Of a DNA stretch of 64,000 bases, positions 47,213 through 55,309 are shown in pieces. Numbering within the stretch: the first letter of the stretch is position 1; each line of letters opens with the position of its first letter. The notes below the pieces were generated by a model. The model saw nothing but the letters and a program-made list of their open reading frames with translations, was not told the DNA's origin and made no database searches. Source of the DNA: Aquimarina rhabdastrellae (GTDB taxonomy: Bacteria > Bacteroidota > Bacteroidia > Flavobacteriales > Flavobacteriaceae); the NCBI GenBank assembly GCA_947387485.1, contig CANDNT010000002.1, positions 1 to 64,000 on the forward strand, given 5' to 3'. The position numbers were made by a program, and so were the translations under genes.

Positions 47213-48286
47213 TTATAGTAAATGTAATAAAAAAGCATCATTCTTAAAAAACGATTCTATGAATTTACCCAACAAGATAGGTACTGGATATTCTCTAAGC
47301 TTGTTAAAGTCACAACTCACATATTCTTTACTCCATAATGGTAGTTCTTTAAGCTCAACAATATAAAATCGCGTGTGTAAATGTTGATGTGACAGTTTAT
47401 GTATTTTGGTTTCTCCATTATATAAGGTAATAGTAGCGTTTTTTAAGCTCTTAAATAATTTATCTTTTTCTAGAGTTTCTAAAGCTACTTCTTTTGTCGT
47501 TTCTATAAGCGGAAATTCATAAAGATTTTGCCATATACCTTTTCCTGTACGCTGCCTTACTAATGTGGTTTCCCCATTAACTACTAATACCAAATAATTA
47601 AAGTATCTATTTTTAACTTTTAGCTTCTTTAGTTTCTTAGGTAATTCTGTTACTGTTTGTTTTTGCAATGCGACACAACTTTCGTTTAACGGACATACAA
47701 TACAATATGGGTTTTTAGGTTTACATTGTAATGCGCCAAACTCCATTATCGCTTGATTATAATTTGCAGGATCTTCGTGATCCATTAACGTAATTGCAAG
47801 TTCTTTAAATTCTTTTACTCCTGCAGTACTATTAATCGGTGTATCTATCCCAAAATAACGAGACAATACTCTATATACATTTCCGTCTACAACAGGTACA
47901 GCTTCTTGAAAACAAATAGAAGCTATAGCACTTGCGGTGTAATCTCCTACTCCTTTTAATTTTAAAAGTTCTTTATAATTATTAGGAAAGACTCCGTCGA
48001 GTTCGTTTGCTACATATTTTGCTGTAGTATGTAGGTTACGAGCTCGAGAATAATACCCTAGTCCTTGCCATAATTTTAACACCTTTTCTTCAGACGCTTT
48101 TGCAAGGTCAAAAACGGTAGGAAAAGCTTCGGTAAATGACAAATAATAGGGCAAACCTTGCTCAACTCTTGTCTGCTGAAGCATAATTTCGCTTAACCAA
48201 ATACAGTATGGATCCGTAGTTTTGCGCCAAGGCATCGATCTTTTGTTTTCTAAATACCAGAAAATGAGTTTTTTAGAAAAATTCAT
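47213..48286 (-). CDS. mutY: A/G-specific adenine glycosylase MutY
   Basis: About 357 residues. Removes A opposite 8-oxoG. HhH-GPD core with the LKGVGDYTASAIASI hairpin and catalytic Asp region, the 4Fe-4S motif CKPKNPYCIVCPLNESC (four Cys), and a C-terminal NUDIX-like 8-oxoG domain. The ATG at 48286 is preferred over 48298, because a TAAATTTG promoter box at 48314-48307 would put the upstream ATG almost at the transcription start. Confidence 0.95.
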   Translation of the reverse strand: MNFSKKLIFWYLENKRSMPWRKTTDPYCIWLSEIMLQQTRVEQGLPYYLSFTEAFPTVFDLAKASEEKVLKLWQGLGYYSRARNLHTTAKYVANELDGVFPNNYKELLKLKGVGDYTASAIASICFQEAVPVVDGNVYRVLSRYFGIDTPINSTAGVKEFKELAITLMDHEDPANYNQAIMEFGALQCKPKNPYCIVCPLNESCVALQKQTVTELPKKLKKLKVKNRYFNYLVLVVNGETTLVRQRTGKGIWQNLYEFPLIETTKEVALETLEKDKLFKSLKNATITLYNGETKIHKLSHQHLHTRFYIVELKELPLWSKEYVSCDFNKLREYPVPILLGKFIESFFKNDAFLLHLL

Positions 48287-48346
48287 AGTAAATTGCATAA
48301 GAATTGCAAATTTAAACGATAATCCATCATAATTTAATCTTAAGTA

Positions 48347-48378
48347 TTGATATTTTGGATTTTAAATTGTTATATTTG
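48347..48378 (+). promoter_or_regulatory. Promoter of the HU gene
   Basis: TTG (48347-48349), a 21 nt spacer, TATATTTG (48371-48378), then CCCCCTTG: full match, 40 bases before the ATG. Confidence 0.7.
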
Positions 48379-48417
48379 CCCCCTTGAAAATTTAAAAACC
48401 CCTAAATAGGTATAATA

Positions 48418-48708
48418 ATGACTAAAGCAGATATCGTAGCAAGAATTTCAGAAAAGCTAGGAATAGAAAAAGGAGATGTTCAAGCAACAGTTGAAACATT
48501 TATGGAAGAAGTAAAAAGTTCTTTAGAAGGTGGAGATAATGTTTACCTAAGAGGATTTGGAAGCTTTATTATCAAAACTAGAGCAGAAAAAACAGGTCGT
48601 AACATTTCTAAAAATACGACTATCAAAATTCCTGCACACAACATACCTGCATTTAAACCAGCAAAAGTTTTTGTTGAAGGTGTAAAAACTAACGTAGAAG
48701 TTAAATAA
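48418..48708 (+). CDS. HU family DNA-binding protein
   Basis: 96 residues, the HU/IHF fold: MTKADIVARISEKLGIEKGD at the start and the beta-arm signature GRNISKNTTIKIPAHNIPAFKPAK. Nucleoid protein. Followed 33 bases later by the gene for a 29-residue basic protein, then RNase G; probably cotranscribed with the small gene. Confidence 0.96.
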   Translation: MTKADIVARISEKLGIEKGDVQATVETFMEEVKSSLEGGDNVYLRGFGSFIIKTRAEKTGRNISKNTTIKIPAHNIPAFKPAKVFVEGVKTNVEVK

Positions 48709-48741
48709 AACAAAGTACTAATCTAAAATAAACTATTTACT

Positions 48742-48831
48742 ATGCCAAGTGGTAAAAAACGCAAAAGACATAAGGTAGCAACTCACAAACGTAAAAAAAG
48801 AAGAAGAGCTAACCGTCACAAGAAAAAGTAG
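48742..48831 (+). CDS. 29-residue very basic protein, probable ribosomal protein
   Basis: ATG to TAG encodes 29 residues starting MPSGKKRKRHKVATHKRKKR, with 19 or 20 of 29 Arg/Lys/His and no acidic residue. Short Arg/Lys-rich proteins of this kind are found after HU in Flavobacteria, and one resembles the extra ribosomal protein reported in the F. johnsoniae ribosome; I cannot confirm that match here. It lies below usual gene-calling cut-offs. Its stop codon forms part of the following terminator stem. Confidence 0.75.
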   Translation: MPSGKKRKRHKVATHKRKKRRRANRHKKK

Positions 48832-48850
48832 TTAGATAACTACTTTTTTA
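48826..48850 (+). terminator. Terminator after the small basic protein
   Basis: AAGTAGTT-AGAT-AACTACTT followed by a T-run; the stem includes the gene's stop codon. Confidence 0.8.
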
Positions 48851-48920
48851 TTTTGAATTTTAAAAAGTTCATTGAAAACAGAATATCGATAAACAATGGT
48901 ATTCTTTCGGAATTTCACTT

Positions 48921-48963
48921 TGAGAATTATAAAGCATATATTCTCTATACTTTATAATTCTCA
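48921..48963 (+). promoter_or_regulatory. 14 bp hairpin in the RNase G leader
   Basis: TGAGAATTATAAAG / CTTTATAATTCTCA with a 15 nt loop, no T-run after it. It lies between the upstream terminator and the RNase G start. A GTTCATTGAAAA motif as in the rRNA leader lies at 48867-48878. Confidence 0.5.
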
Positions 48964-48998
48964 AAAATTCCTGTGATAATTTTTGTTTAATCCATCTG

Positions 48999-49012
48999 TA
49001 CTTAATTAAGTA
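48999..49012 (+). promoter_or_regulatory. 14 bp palindrome before the RNase G start
   Basis: TACTTAATTAAGTA, perfectly self-complementary, 22 bases before the GTG start; possibly a second leader hairpin or an operator. Confidence 0.4.
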
Positions 49013-49034
49013 TAGATACAAATCTATTAATAGA

Positions 49035-50573
49035 GTGAACAAAGAATTAATTATTAGATCTGGTTCCTCTACAGATTTTGCCTTATTAAGAGATGGAAAA
49101 CTTATTGAATTACACAAAGAAGAAGATGATAGTAATTTTTCTGTAGGTGATATATTTATTGCCAAAATCAGAAAATCTGTCCCTGGATTAAATGCTGCAT
49201 TTGTAAATGTAGGATATGAAAAAGATGCATTTTTGCATTATCATGATCTAGGTCCTCAAGTATCCTCTTTGCTAAAATTCATTAAACGTGTAAGCACAGG
49301 AAAATTAAAAGATTATTCTCTTAAGGACTTCACTTTTGAGAAAGATATTGATAAACACGGAAGTATAGTAGACGTGTTAAAATCAAATCAATCGCTATTG
49401 GTACAAATAGTAAAAGAACCCATTTCTACTAAAGGCCCTCGTATAAGTTCAGAATTATCGATTGCCGGTAGATATATCGTATTAGTTCCTTTTTCTAGCA
49501 GAGTTTCAGTTTCTCAAAAAATTGATTCTTCTGAAGAGAAAGAGCGCTTAAAACGTTTGGTTAAAAGTATACGACCAAAGGGATTCGGAATTATAGTTCG
49601 TACCGTAGCTGAAGGCAAAAAAGTAGCAGAACTAGACAAAGATTTGCAAAACTTACTAGGGCGTTGGGATGCAATGTGTAAAAAATTGTATAAAGCCAAT
49701 CACCCATCTAAAGTATTAGGAGAAATGAATCGCGCATCCTCTATTCTAAGAGACGTATTCAATGACACTTTTACTTCAATTTGTGTAGATGATGAAACAC
49801 TCTTTACACAAGTTAAAGATTATGTGCATAAAATAGCACCTAACAAAGAATCTATTGTAAAATTACATACAACAAACAATCCTATTTTTGAAAAATATGG
49901 CATTGAACGACAAATAAAAACAAGTTTTGGTCGCACTGTATCTATGAGTAAGGGAGCATACTTGGTTATCGAACATACCGAAGCCATGCATGTAATAGAT
50001 GTAAACAGCGGAAATCGTTCAAATAAAGCCAAAAATCAAGAAGACACTGCACTAGAAGTTAATTTAATTAGCGCTGCAGAGGTTGCAAGACAACTACGTC
50101 TAAGAGATATGGGAGGTATTATTGTTGTAGATTTTATAGACATGAACAGTGTTGAAAATCGCAAAACTCTCTTCAATTTCCTTAAAGAAGAGATGAAAGA
50201 CGATAGAGCTAAACACAAAATTTTACCGCCAAGTAAATTTGGCTTAATTCAGATTACACGTCAGCGTGTTCGACCAGAAATGAATATCAAAACCCGCGAA
50301 GAAGATCCTAGCGGTGCTAATGGTGAAGTTGAGGCACCTATAGTTTTAATAGATAAAATACAGGTCGATTTAGAAAGATTAATTAAAAAAGAGCATAAAA
50401 AAATAGTACTTAGTACTCATCCTTTTATTGCTGCTTTTTTAACAAAAGGTTTCCTATCCATCCGATCTAAATGGTTTTTAGATTTTAAAAAATGGATAAA
50501 AATAGTTCCTCGAGATGCTTACACGTATTTAGAGTATCACTTTCACGATAACGATGGTGAAATGATAAAATAA
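49035..50573 (+). CDS. rng: Ribonuclease E/G
   Basis: 512 residues, GTG start (MNKELIIRSGSSTDFALL). Endonuclease for rRNA maturation and mRNA decay. S1 domain (GDIFIAKIRKSVPGLNAAFVNVGYEKDAFLHYHDLG, about 37-70), DNase I-like catalytic domain with the metal Asp pair in HVIDVNSGNRSN and VVDFIDM, and a small C-terminal domain. There is no long degradosome scaffold tail, so it is RNase G-like. A terminator follows. Confidence 0.94.
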   Translation: MNKELIIRSGSSTDFALLRDGKLIELHKEEDDSNFSVGDIFIAKIRKSVPGLNAAFVNVGYEKDAFLHYHDLGPQVSSLLKFIKRVSTGKLKDYSLKDFTFEKDIDKHGSIVDVLKSNQSLLVQIVKEPISTKGPRISSELSIAGRYIVLVPFSSRVSVSQKIDSSEEKERLKRLVKSIRPKGFGIIVRTVAEGKKVAELDKDLQNLLGRWDAMCKKLYKANHPSKVLGEMNRASSILRDVFNDTFTSICVDDETLFTQVKDYVHKIAPNKESIVKLHTTNNPIFEKYGIERQIKTSFGRTVSMSKGAYLVIEHTEAMHVIDVNSGNRSNKAKNQEDTALEVNLISAAEVARQLRLRDMGGIIVVDFIDMNSVENRKTLFNFLKEEMKDDRAKHKILPPSKFGLIQITRQRVRPEMNIKTREEDPSGANGEVEAPIVLIDKIQVDLERLIKKEHKKIVLSTHPFIAAFLTKGFLSIRSKWFLDFKKWIKIVPRDAYTYLEYHFHDNDGEMIK

Positions 50574-50578
50574 CAGAT

Positions 50579-50602
50579 GCCCAGCCTTGTGCTGGGTTTT
50601 TT
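50579..50602 (+). terminator. RNase G terminator
   Basis: CCCAGC-loop-GCTGGG followed by TTTTTT, 7 bases past the stop. Confidence 0.88.
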
Positions 50603-50720
50603 GTTTTAATTAATTTAGTGAGTGACGAGTAACAAGTAATTAGTGTGATGAGTGCACAGCCTCTAAAATGTAAAACTTAAAAGTTTGCTTTTTATCTTCA
50701 AGCAGATTTAATGATACTCC

Positions 50721-50747
50721 TATCCGTAGCCTGAGTTTTACCGAAGG
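50721..50747. repeat. Short dispersed repeat (27 bp), copy 1
   Basis: On the minus strand CCTTCGGTAAAACTCAGGCTACGG; agrees at 23 of 27 positions with 54943-54969. It lies in the 289 bp gap before recX, which otherwise shows only AT-rich filler. Confidence 0.55.
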
Positions 50748-50862
50748 CTTTTTCTCTAACTTTGACATTCATCATTAAACTGCTAACACTCATTTTACAT
50801 ATCTTCTTATTTATTTTCCCTATTCACTCATAACTTTTAAGATTGATCCTATCTTTGTTGCA

Positions 50863-51351
50863 ATGTATTACAAACCTCAACAATCAAAAAAACCGACAAC
50901 CGTAAAAGAAGCACTCTTAAAAATGGAACATTATTGTGCTTATCAAGATCGTTGTCATCAAGATGTAAATACCAAGCTACAGGCCATGCAACTTATTCCT
51001 GAAGCTCAGGAAAAAATCATCTTACATCTAATCGAACATAATTTTTTAAACGAGACACGTTTTGCCAAAAGTTTTGCTAGAGGAAAGTTCAATATTAAGA
51101 AATGGGGAAAACAACGTATTTTAAGCGCTTTAAAATCAAAAGGCATCTCTCAATACAATATTAAGATAGCAATGGCAGAAATCGACCCTGAAGCGTATTT
51201 AACTACCTTTAATACACTTGCAGAAAAAAAGTTTGCTACATTAGGTGATTTACCTCATCAAAAAAAGAGACAAAAAATGCTGTATTATTTATCGTACAGA
51301 GGTTGGGAATCTCATTTGATTTATGATAAAATACAAGAGTTATTAAGTTGA
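50863..51351 (+). CDS. recX: Regulatory protein RecX
   Basis: 162 residues, all-helical. RecX inhibits RecA filament growth. Family features: three RecX repeats with KKWGKQRILSALKSKGIS in the middle and a C-terminal LSYRGWESHLIYDKI. recA is not in the window. Confidence 0.92.
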   Translation: MYYKPQQSKKPTTVKEALLKMEHYCAYQDRCHQDVNTKLQAMQLIPEAQEKIILHLIEHNFLNETRFAKSFARGKFNIKKWGKQRILSALKSKGISQYNIKIAMAEIDPEAYLTTFNTLAEKKFATLGDLPHQKKRQKMLYYLSYRGWESHLIYDKIQELLS

Positions 51352-51400
51352 TTAGGTATGATATTAAATCTTACTCATTCTCAAATCCTTCAAATTCGTT

Positions 51401-51948
51401 TCATTTTACTGTATTTCTCCATCTTCTCTTCTCAAAACTTCTTACGTTAGTGCTATTCTTTATTGAATTGAGATATTCTGCAAGTTTTTTCAGTTCTGAA
51501 TCATTTTGATCTCCTTTAAAAGGTTTTACATAAATAGCATTGCCATAATTATCCTTTGTTTTTCTGGAGAGTCATCAATCATTAATATTTTATCAATAGG
51601 AAAACCTTTTTTCTTTACTTTTTTTAGACGTTTTTCGTGAATATACGCGTCAAGTTCATAATCTCTTTTTGTAGTGCAACGAGTTCTTCCCCAAATAAAT
51701 TCAAATTCAATACTGTCAGGTTTTATCTTCTTCACTATTTCCTCAACATATTTATCATCTGCAGATGACCAAATAGCGAGTTTAAAATCAACATTCATAG
51801 ACTCTAAAAACCATTTTAGATGTGGTCTTTTATACACGAAATAATTCTCGTACTGAAAGTCCAAATCAATTTCAAGCTTTCTTTCTGTTGCGTGAATTAA
51901 CGTTTCATCAAGATCTAGTACTAATAATATTTTGTCTTCAATTTCCAA
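51401..51948 (-). pseudogene. NIF-family HAD phosphatase, frameshifted
   Basis: Residues 1-135 match an FCP1/NLI-interacting-factor phosphatase: DLDETLIHA (catalytic DxDxT), LAIWSSADDKYVEE and ILMIDDSPEKQR. Then one reading frame stops at 51526, but the next frame continues with the expected NYGNAIYVKPFKGDQND, ELKKLAEYLNSI and FEKRRW, ending at 51401. A single missing base near 51551-51556 explains this. The start codon is TTG, with a stop just upstream. Either a recent pseudogene, a sequencing error, or programmed shift; the first two are likelier. Confidence 0.8.
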
Positions 51949-51989
51949 ATTTCATTAATGGTTTTAGATTATTCTTATAGTCACTACTA

Positions 51990-52436
51990 TTATTTAGCAT
52001 TTTTTACTATATTTTTTATTTCATCCGTTCCAAATGAGTCTATTGTTTCTTTAGATAAAAGTTTAGTATCTGCTCCATTTGCAAGTAAATATTTTAATAT
52101 CGTAAAATCTTTAGTATTATATGCAGTAATTATTGCTGTATTTAACAATTGTCCCCTGTTCACATTAACATCAACTCCTTGTTTGATTGCAAATTTTAGT
52201 CCTTCTATCTCATTGTTATGAACAGAATAATAAACTCCATCAAAATTCCAATGTGAAATATCTGCTCCTTTTGATATTAAGTATTTAGCAATTTTAATAT
52301 GAGAATACGCAATAGCATTTCCAAGAGCTATATTAATTTCTTCTTGTGTATATCCGGTATTTAGATTCCTTTTTAACTCTTCGATTTTCCCATCTCTAGA
52401 TAATCTCTCAATCAAATATCTTCTTAATTCTTCCAT
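51990..52436 (-). CDS. Ankyrin-repeat protein
   Basis: 148 residues, no signal peptide. About four ankyrin repeats: IALGNAIAYSHIKIAKYLISKGADI, YYSVHNNEIEGLKFAIKQGVDV, LLNTAIITAYNTKDFTILKYLLANGAD. A protein-binding module, often used as an immunity or antitoxin-like factor, but nothing here proves that. Accessory region; the 510 bp before the next gene holds repeats only. Confidence 0.85.
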   Translation of the reverse strand: MEELRRYLIERLSRDGKIEELKRNLNTGYTQEEINIALGNAIAYSHIKIAKYLISKGADISHWNFDGVYYSVHNNEIEGLKFAIKQGVDVNVNRGQLLNTAIITAYNTKDFTILKYLLANGADTKLLSKETIDSFGTDEIKNIVKNAK

Positions 52437-52613
52437 TTTTTAATGCCATATAATAAACATATGAGACTTCTCTTAAATTAGGCAAATCTTCTTCTCTATT
52501 ATGTTTATTTTTTTGTTTTACAAATCTTCTAAATTTTCTATTTGCTTCTTGTTTACTTTCCTTTTACATTTAGTATTTTACATTTTAGATTACTTCGGTC
52601 ATCGAGCTTGTCT

Positions 52614-52636
52614 GGTCATCGAGCCTGCCGAGATGA
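52614..52636. repeat. Short dispersed repeat (23 bp), copy 1
   Basis: GGTCATCGAGCCTGCCGAGATGA; 21 of 23 positions recur at 54974-54996, and a half copy lies at 52597-52612. Confidence 0.55.
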
Positions 52637-52832
52637 ACAGTAAGCATTCAGAATTAGAGTGAATGTGCAAAAAATAGAAATTGGTAAACGGATTTAAAAT
52701 TTAAACAAGTATAAAATAAGGGTATAACTTATAAAACTATATGGGATAGATGAGGATTCTATTTTCGTATTTATTGGTAAGATAGCCAATTTTGCAGCAG
52801 CATTGGCAAGTTGTATATGGAGTATATATTGA

Positions 52833-52935
52833 TTGCTAAACGCTACAATTAGAAAGATGAATGTTTGTAAACATAAATTATAAAGAGCATATAATAAAAC
52901 TAAGCTCTATTTTATCTGTTTATAGCGTTTAGCAA
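52833..52935. repeat. 13 bp inverted repeat spanning the 3' side of the peptide gene
   Basis: TTGCTAAACGCTA (52833-52845) and its exact complement TAGCGTTTAGCAA (52923-52935), with an inner AGAGC...GCTCT pair between. The minus-strand RNA could fold into a nested hairpin just after the peptide stop. Related TAGCGT cores lie at 53575-53600 and 55198-55224. Confidence 0.5.
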
Positions 52936-52946
52936 AAGTCAATTAA

Positions 52947-53150
52947 TTATGAAGGTAGAAAAACAGTAAGTCTAGCGCCACCTCTATCGCGACACCAACG
53001 TGCACCTCCAGTATTTACTGATTCTTCAGATTCTGCAGATCCACTAAATGATTCTCCGTTAGCACAAATTACTAAACCATGACCACCTGCATTAATTTCT
53101 AATAATGACTCCTTGCTAAGCTTAAACTTAGAAAACTTGTTTAAGTTCAT
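52947..53150 (-). CDS. Peptide with a double-glycine leader (bacteriocin-like precursor)
   Basis: 67 residues. The N-terminal leader MNLNKFSKFKLSKESLLEI ends in the N-A-G-G of a double-glycine cleavage site (residues 20-23), in the style of Bacteroidota natural-product precursors. The core of 44 residues has two Cys, several Gly and Ser, and a hydrophobic end (TVFLPS). No maturase, peptidase-ABC transporter or immunity gene is recognisable within the window, so it is an orphan. Confidence 0.65.
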   Translation of the reverse strand: MNLNKFSKFKLSKESLLEINAGGHGLVICANGESFSGSAESEESVNTGGARWCRDRGGARLTVFLPS

Positions 53151-53409
53151 AAAATGTAAGTTTTAATATGTTATTGAATGAGCTTCAATATAGTAATATT
53201 TTTTTTACGGTAAAAGCATAATGGAAAATAATAGTATTTATCAGTTTATATTCACAGATAATTTTTCTTACTAGTATGTATTTATTATACATATGAGACT
53301 ATATATTTTAAATCTTATTTTTTTCTAATTCTATTTTAGATTGTTTATTTAAGACTCAAAAACTAACTCACTCATTAACTAATATCTAATCACTCTTCAC
53401 TAAAAAAAA

Positions 53410-53460
53410 TTAGATTGATTAGGCATATTCTTTTTACCATCGCCATAAAAAGAACCAAAA
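53410..53460. repeat. 51 bp hairpin repeat, copy 1
   Basis: 49 of 51 bases equal those at 55040-55090; both differences lie in the 9 nt loop of a TTCTTTTTA/TAAAAAGAA stem. It sits in the 531 bp gap 53151-53681, which also has a TAGCGT block (53575-53600) and no recognisable gene. Confidence 0.75.
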
Positions 53461-53574
53461 GGGTCATCATGAATAATGAATATAGAATACAAGAATAACG
53501 ATTGCTGATTTGATTAATTCGGTCACTGAAAGAAGTCGAATTGACTCAAAGACTACCTAACTCTATCATTAGTT

Positions 53575-53600
53575 GACTTTACGCTATATTTTAGATAGTC
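53575..53600. repeat. TAGCGT-type block, copy 1
   Basis: GACTTTACGCTATATTTTAGATAGTC; nearly repeated at 55198-55224 and at a similar distance from the hairpin repeat there. Confidence 0.5.
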
Positions 53601-53681
53601 CAGCTTTTTATTCTTATCTATTTTATTTATATCAATCAATTCAATTATGGCTTTTCATAGACTCTAGTGTAGTATAAAATT

Positions 53682-54242
53682 TTATTTCAAATAGGTTTCA
53701 ATCTTTTTCATTTCGGTTACAATCCAATGATTTTTTGGTAAACATGTGATCAATTCTGTTGGAACTACTCTATCAGTTTCTGGAAGTTTTTTGTACCATT
53801 CTAAAACTTCCTCAAAATAATTCTCTCCTATTTTTTTATTTCCAAGTTTGTATTCACAATATCCAATTTGTTCAATCAATTTTGTATATCTCCATACTTG
53901 AAATTTCTTTAGTTCTTCTTTATCAACCTTCTTGTAATTTTCCAAAGCCAATTCCAATTTATTCAAATCGTGATAACAATGTGCCAAGTACAATTGAGCT
54001 AAAAAGTTGTGTTTATCTAATTCTATTGCTTTTTTAAAATTTTCAATTATGATCTCTATATTTTCCTCCCAGTCATCTGATTCATAATCTACAAGCCCAA
54101 GTAAATAATAACAATTAGTATCTAATTTGGAATGCTCTGATATCATTGTTTTAATTTCAAAGCGTAAGGTGTCTTTTTCAGTTTTATTTTCAAGTAAACT
54201 GAAATCATTATATTTTTTAAAAATTTTCTCTTTTAGATTCAA
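53682..54242 (-). CDS. TPR-repeat protein
   Basis: 186 residues with about three tetratricopeptide repeats (CYYLLGLVDYESDD..., AQLYLAHCYHDLNKLELALENYKK, QIGYCEYKLGNKKIGENYFEEVLEWYKK), no signal peptide. TTG at 54242 is the only start in the full frame (the next ATG is at residue 33); a stop lies upstream. Accessory gene with unknown role. Confidence 0.75.
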   Translation of the reverse strand: MNLKEKIFKKYNDFSLLENKTEKDTLRFEIKTMISEHSKLDTNCYYLLGLVDYESDDWEENIEIIIENFKKAIELDKHNFLAQLYLAHCYHDLNKLELALENYKKVDKEELKKFQVWRYTKLIEQIGYCEYKLGNKKIGENYFEEVLEWYKKLPETDRVVPTELITCLPKNHWIVTEMKKIETYLK

Positions 54243-54326
54243 TGCCGCTTCTTATAATCTCATTTCTTCTTTTTAAATCTCTTTATTCCATTTAGGAAGG
54301 CGTCTATATTCGCAAATCACCGAGCT

Positions 54327-54716
54327 CTATTTATTACATACTGAGTCAATAATAGGTATTTCTCCTGTTTCGAGTATGTTAAAAAATGTCTCTTTGTCAA
54401 TCAATCTAACCCCTTGTCTTTCTGCTTTTGTCATTTTTGAAGGCCCAGCATTCCCACCACAACAAAGAAACATTAATCCTTTAGTTACACTTTTAGCAAC
54501 GTGAATATTATTGTCATTAGCGATTTGAATTAATTCTTTTTTATCAGCAGGAGAAAATCCAGTAAAGCAGACTTCAACCTTCTTTTCTTTAGTTTTCTGG
54601 GAACGAAGAGAATAAACAACAGCCCAGCCCTCTCGTTCTGTCATTTGTTCAAGTTGCTCGTCATTCAAGTTAGTTTTTGAACGAAGAATTCTAGATAGTT
54701 TTTCTGATAAATTCAT
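54327..54716 (-). CDS. Single-BRCT-domain protein
   Basis: 129 residues. After about 45 residues of helical start, a BRCT domain: VEVCFTGFSPADKKELIQIA, then NIHVAKSVTKGLMFLCCGG and the VRLIDKETFFNIL end. The same fold as in DNA ligase A C-terminus; free-standing versions occur in DNA repair or nucleotide binding. Cys-rich CCGG loop is unusual. Unknown role. Confidence 0.82.
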   Translation of the reverse strand: MNLSEKLSRILRSKTNLNDEQLEQMTEREGWAVVYSLRSQKTKEKKVEVCFTGFSPADKKELIQIANDNNIHVAKSVTKGLMFLCCGGNAGPSKMTKAERQGVRLIDKETFFNILETGEIPIIDSVCNK

Positions 54717-54942
54717 GATTATTGTTCTGATCTGATTTTTATTCCTAGAGTAGGGCTATTTTTAATATTATAATAACTTACTGCACTTGTTATTACAAAA
54801 GTAGTTATGATAGGTGATTATTTTTATCCTCTATAATGATGGTTTTGATCATTGGTTTTGGGGATAAGAATAACGAATATCGATTGTTGACTTTAGATTT
54901 AACTCAAAAATGCCATGACTAATTTAGAAATTAGAGAAATAG

Positions 54943-54969
54943 CCTTCGACAAGACTCAGGCTACGGGTA
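54943..54969. repeat. Short dispersed repeat (27 bp), copy 2
   Basis: Matches 50721-50747 on the other strand. Confidence 0.55.
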
Positions 54970-54973
54970 TGAT

Positions 54974-54996
54974 GGTCATCGAACTTGCCGAGATGA
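54974..54996. repeat. Short dispersed repeat (23 bp), copy 2
   Basis: Matches 52614-52636. It abuts the 27 bp repeat, so two repeats are stacked in the 593 bp gap 54717-55309. Confidence 0.55.
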
Positions 54997-55039
54997 CAAC
55001 TCATCTCTTGCCTCGAACTACTATTTACATAAAAACATT

Positions 55040-55090
55040 TTAGATTGATTAGGCATATTCTTTTTACCATCACCGTAAAAAGAACCAAAA
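55040..55090. repeat. 51 bp hairpin repeat, copy 2
   Basis: See copy 1 at 53410-53460. Followed about 110 bases later by the second TAGCGT block. Confidence 0.75.
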
Positions 55091-55197
55091 ATGTCTAGGC
55101 TTACGAAACTATAGCTAAGTTTTATATTCGGAAACTAAACTTTTCAAACTCGCTATCGCTCAAACAGTGAAAACTTTTTTACGCTTCTTTCATTGCA

Positions 55198-55224
55198 AAC
55201 TTTACGCTATATTTTCGATAGGTC
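55198..55224. repeat. TAGCGT-type block, copy 2
   Basis: AACTTTACGCTATATTTTCGATAGGTC, 85 bases past the stop of the 55310 gene. Confidence 0.5.
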
Positions 55225-55309
55225 ATTATTGAATACCAAATAAACAATAATGATAATGAAAAGATTGTATCGAAAAGTTTTACATTCTATCCTTTTGAAT
55301 TGATTGTGG

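Noticed and set aside
53410..53460. Hairpin repeat read as a protein remnant (GSFYGDGKKNMPNQS in both copies)
   Set aside because: The two differences are synonymous in that frame, but both fall in the loop of a 9 bp hairpin, no start is available, and a non-coding repeat explains it more simply.
52437..55309. Integron attC sites between accessory genes
   Set aside because: The TAGCGT repeats lack the R'/R'' core (GTTRRRY / RYYYAAC) arrangement and no integrase is present.
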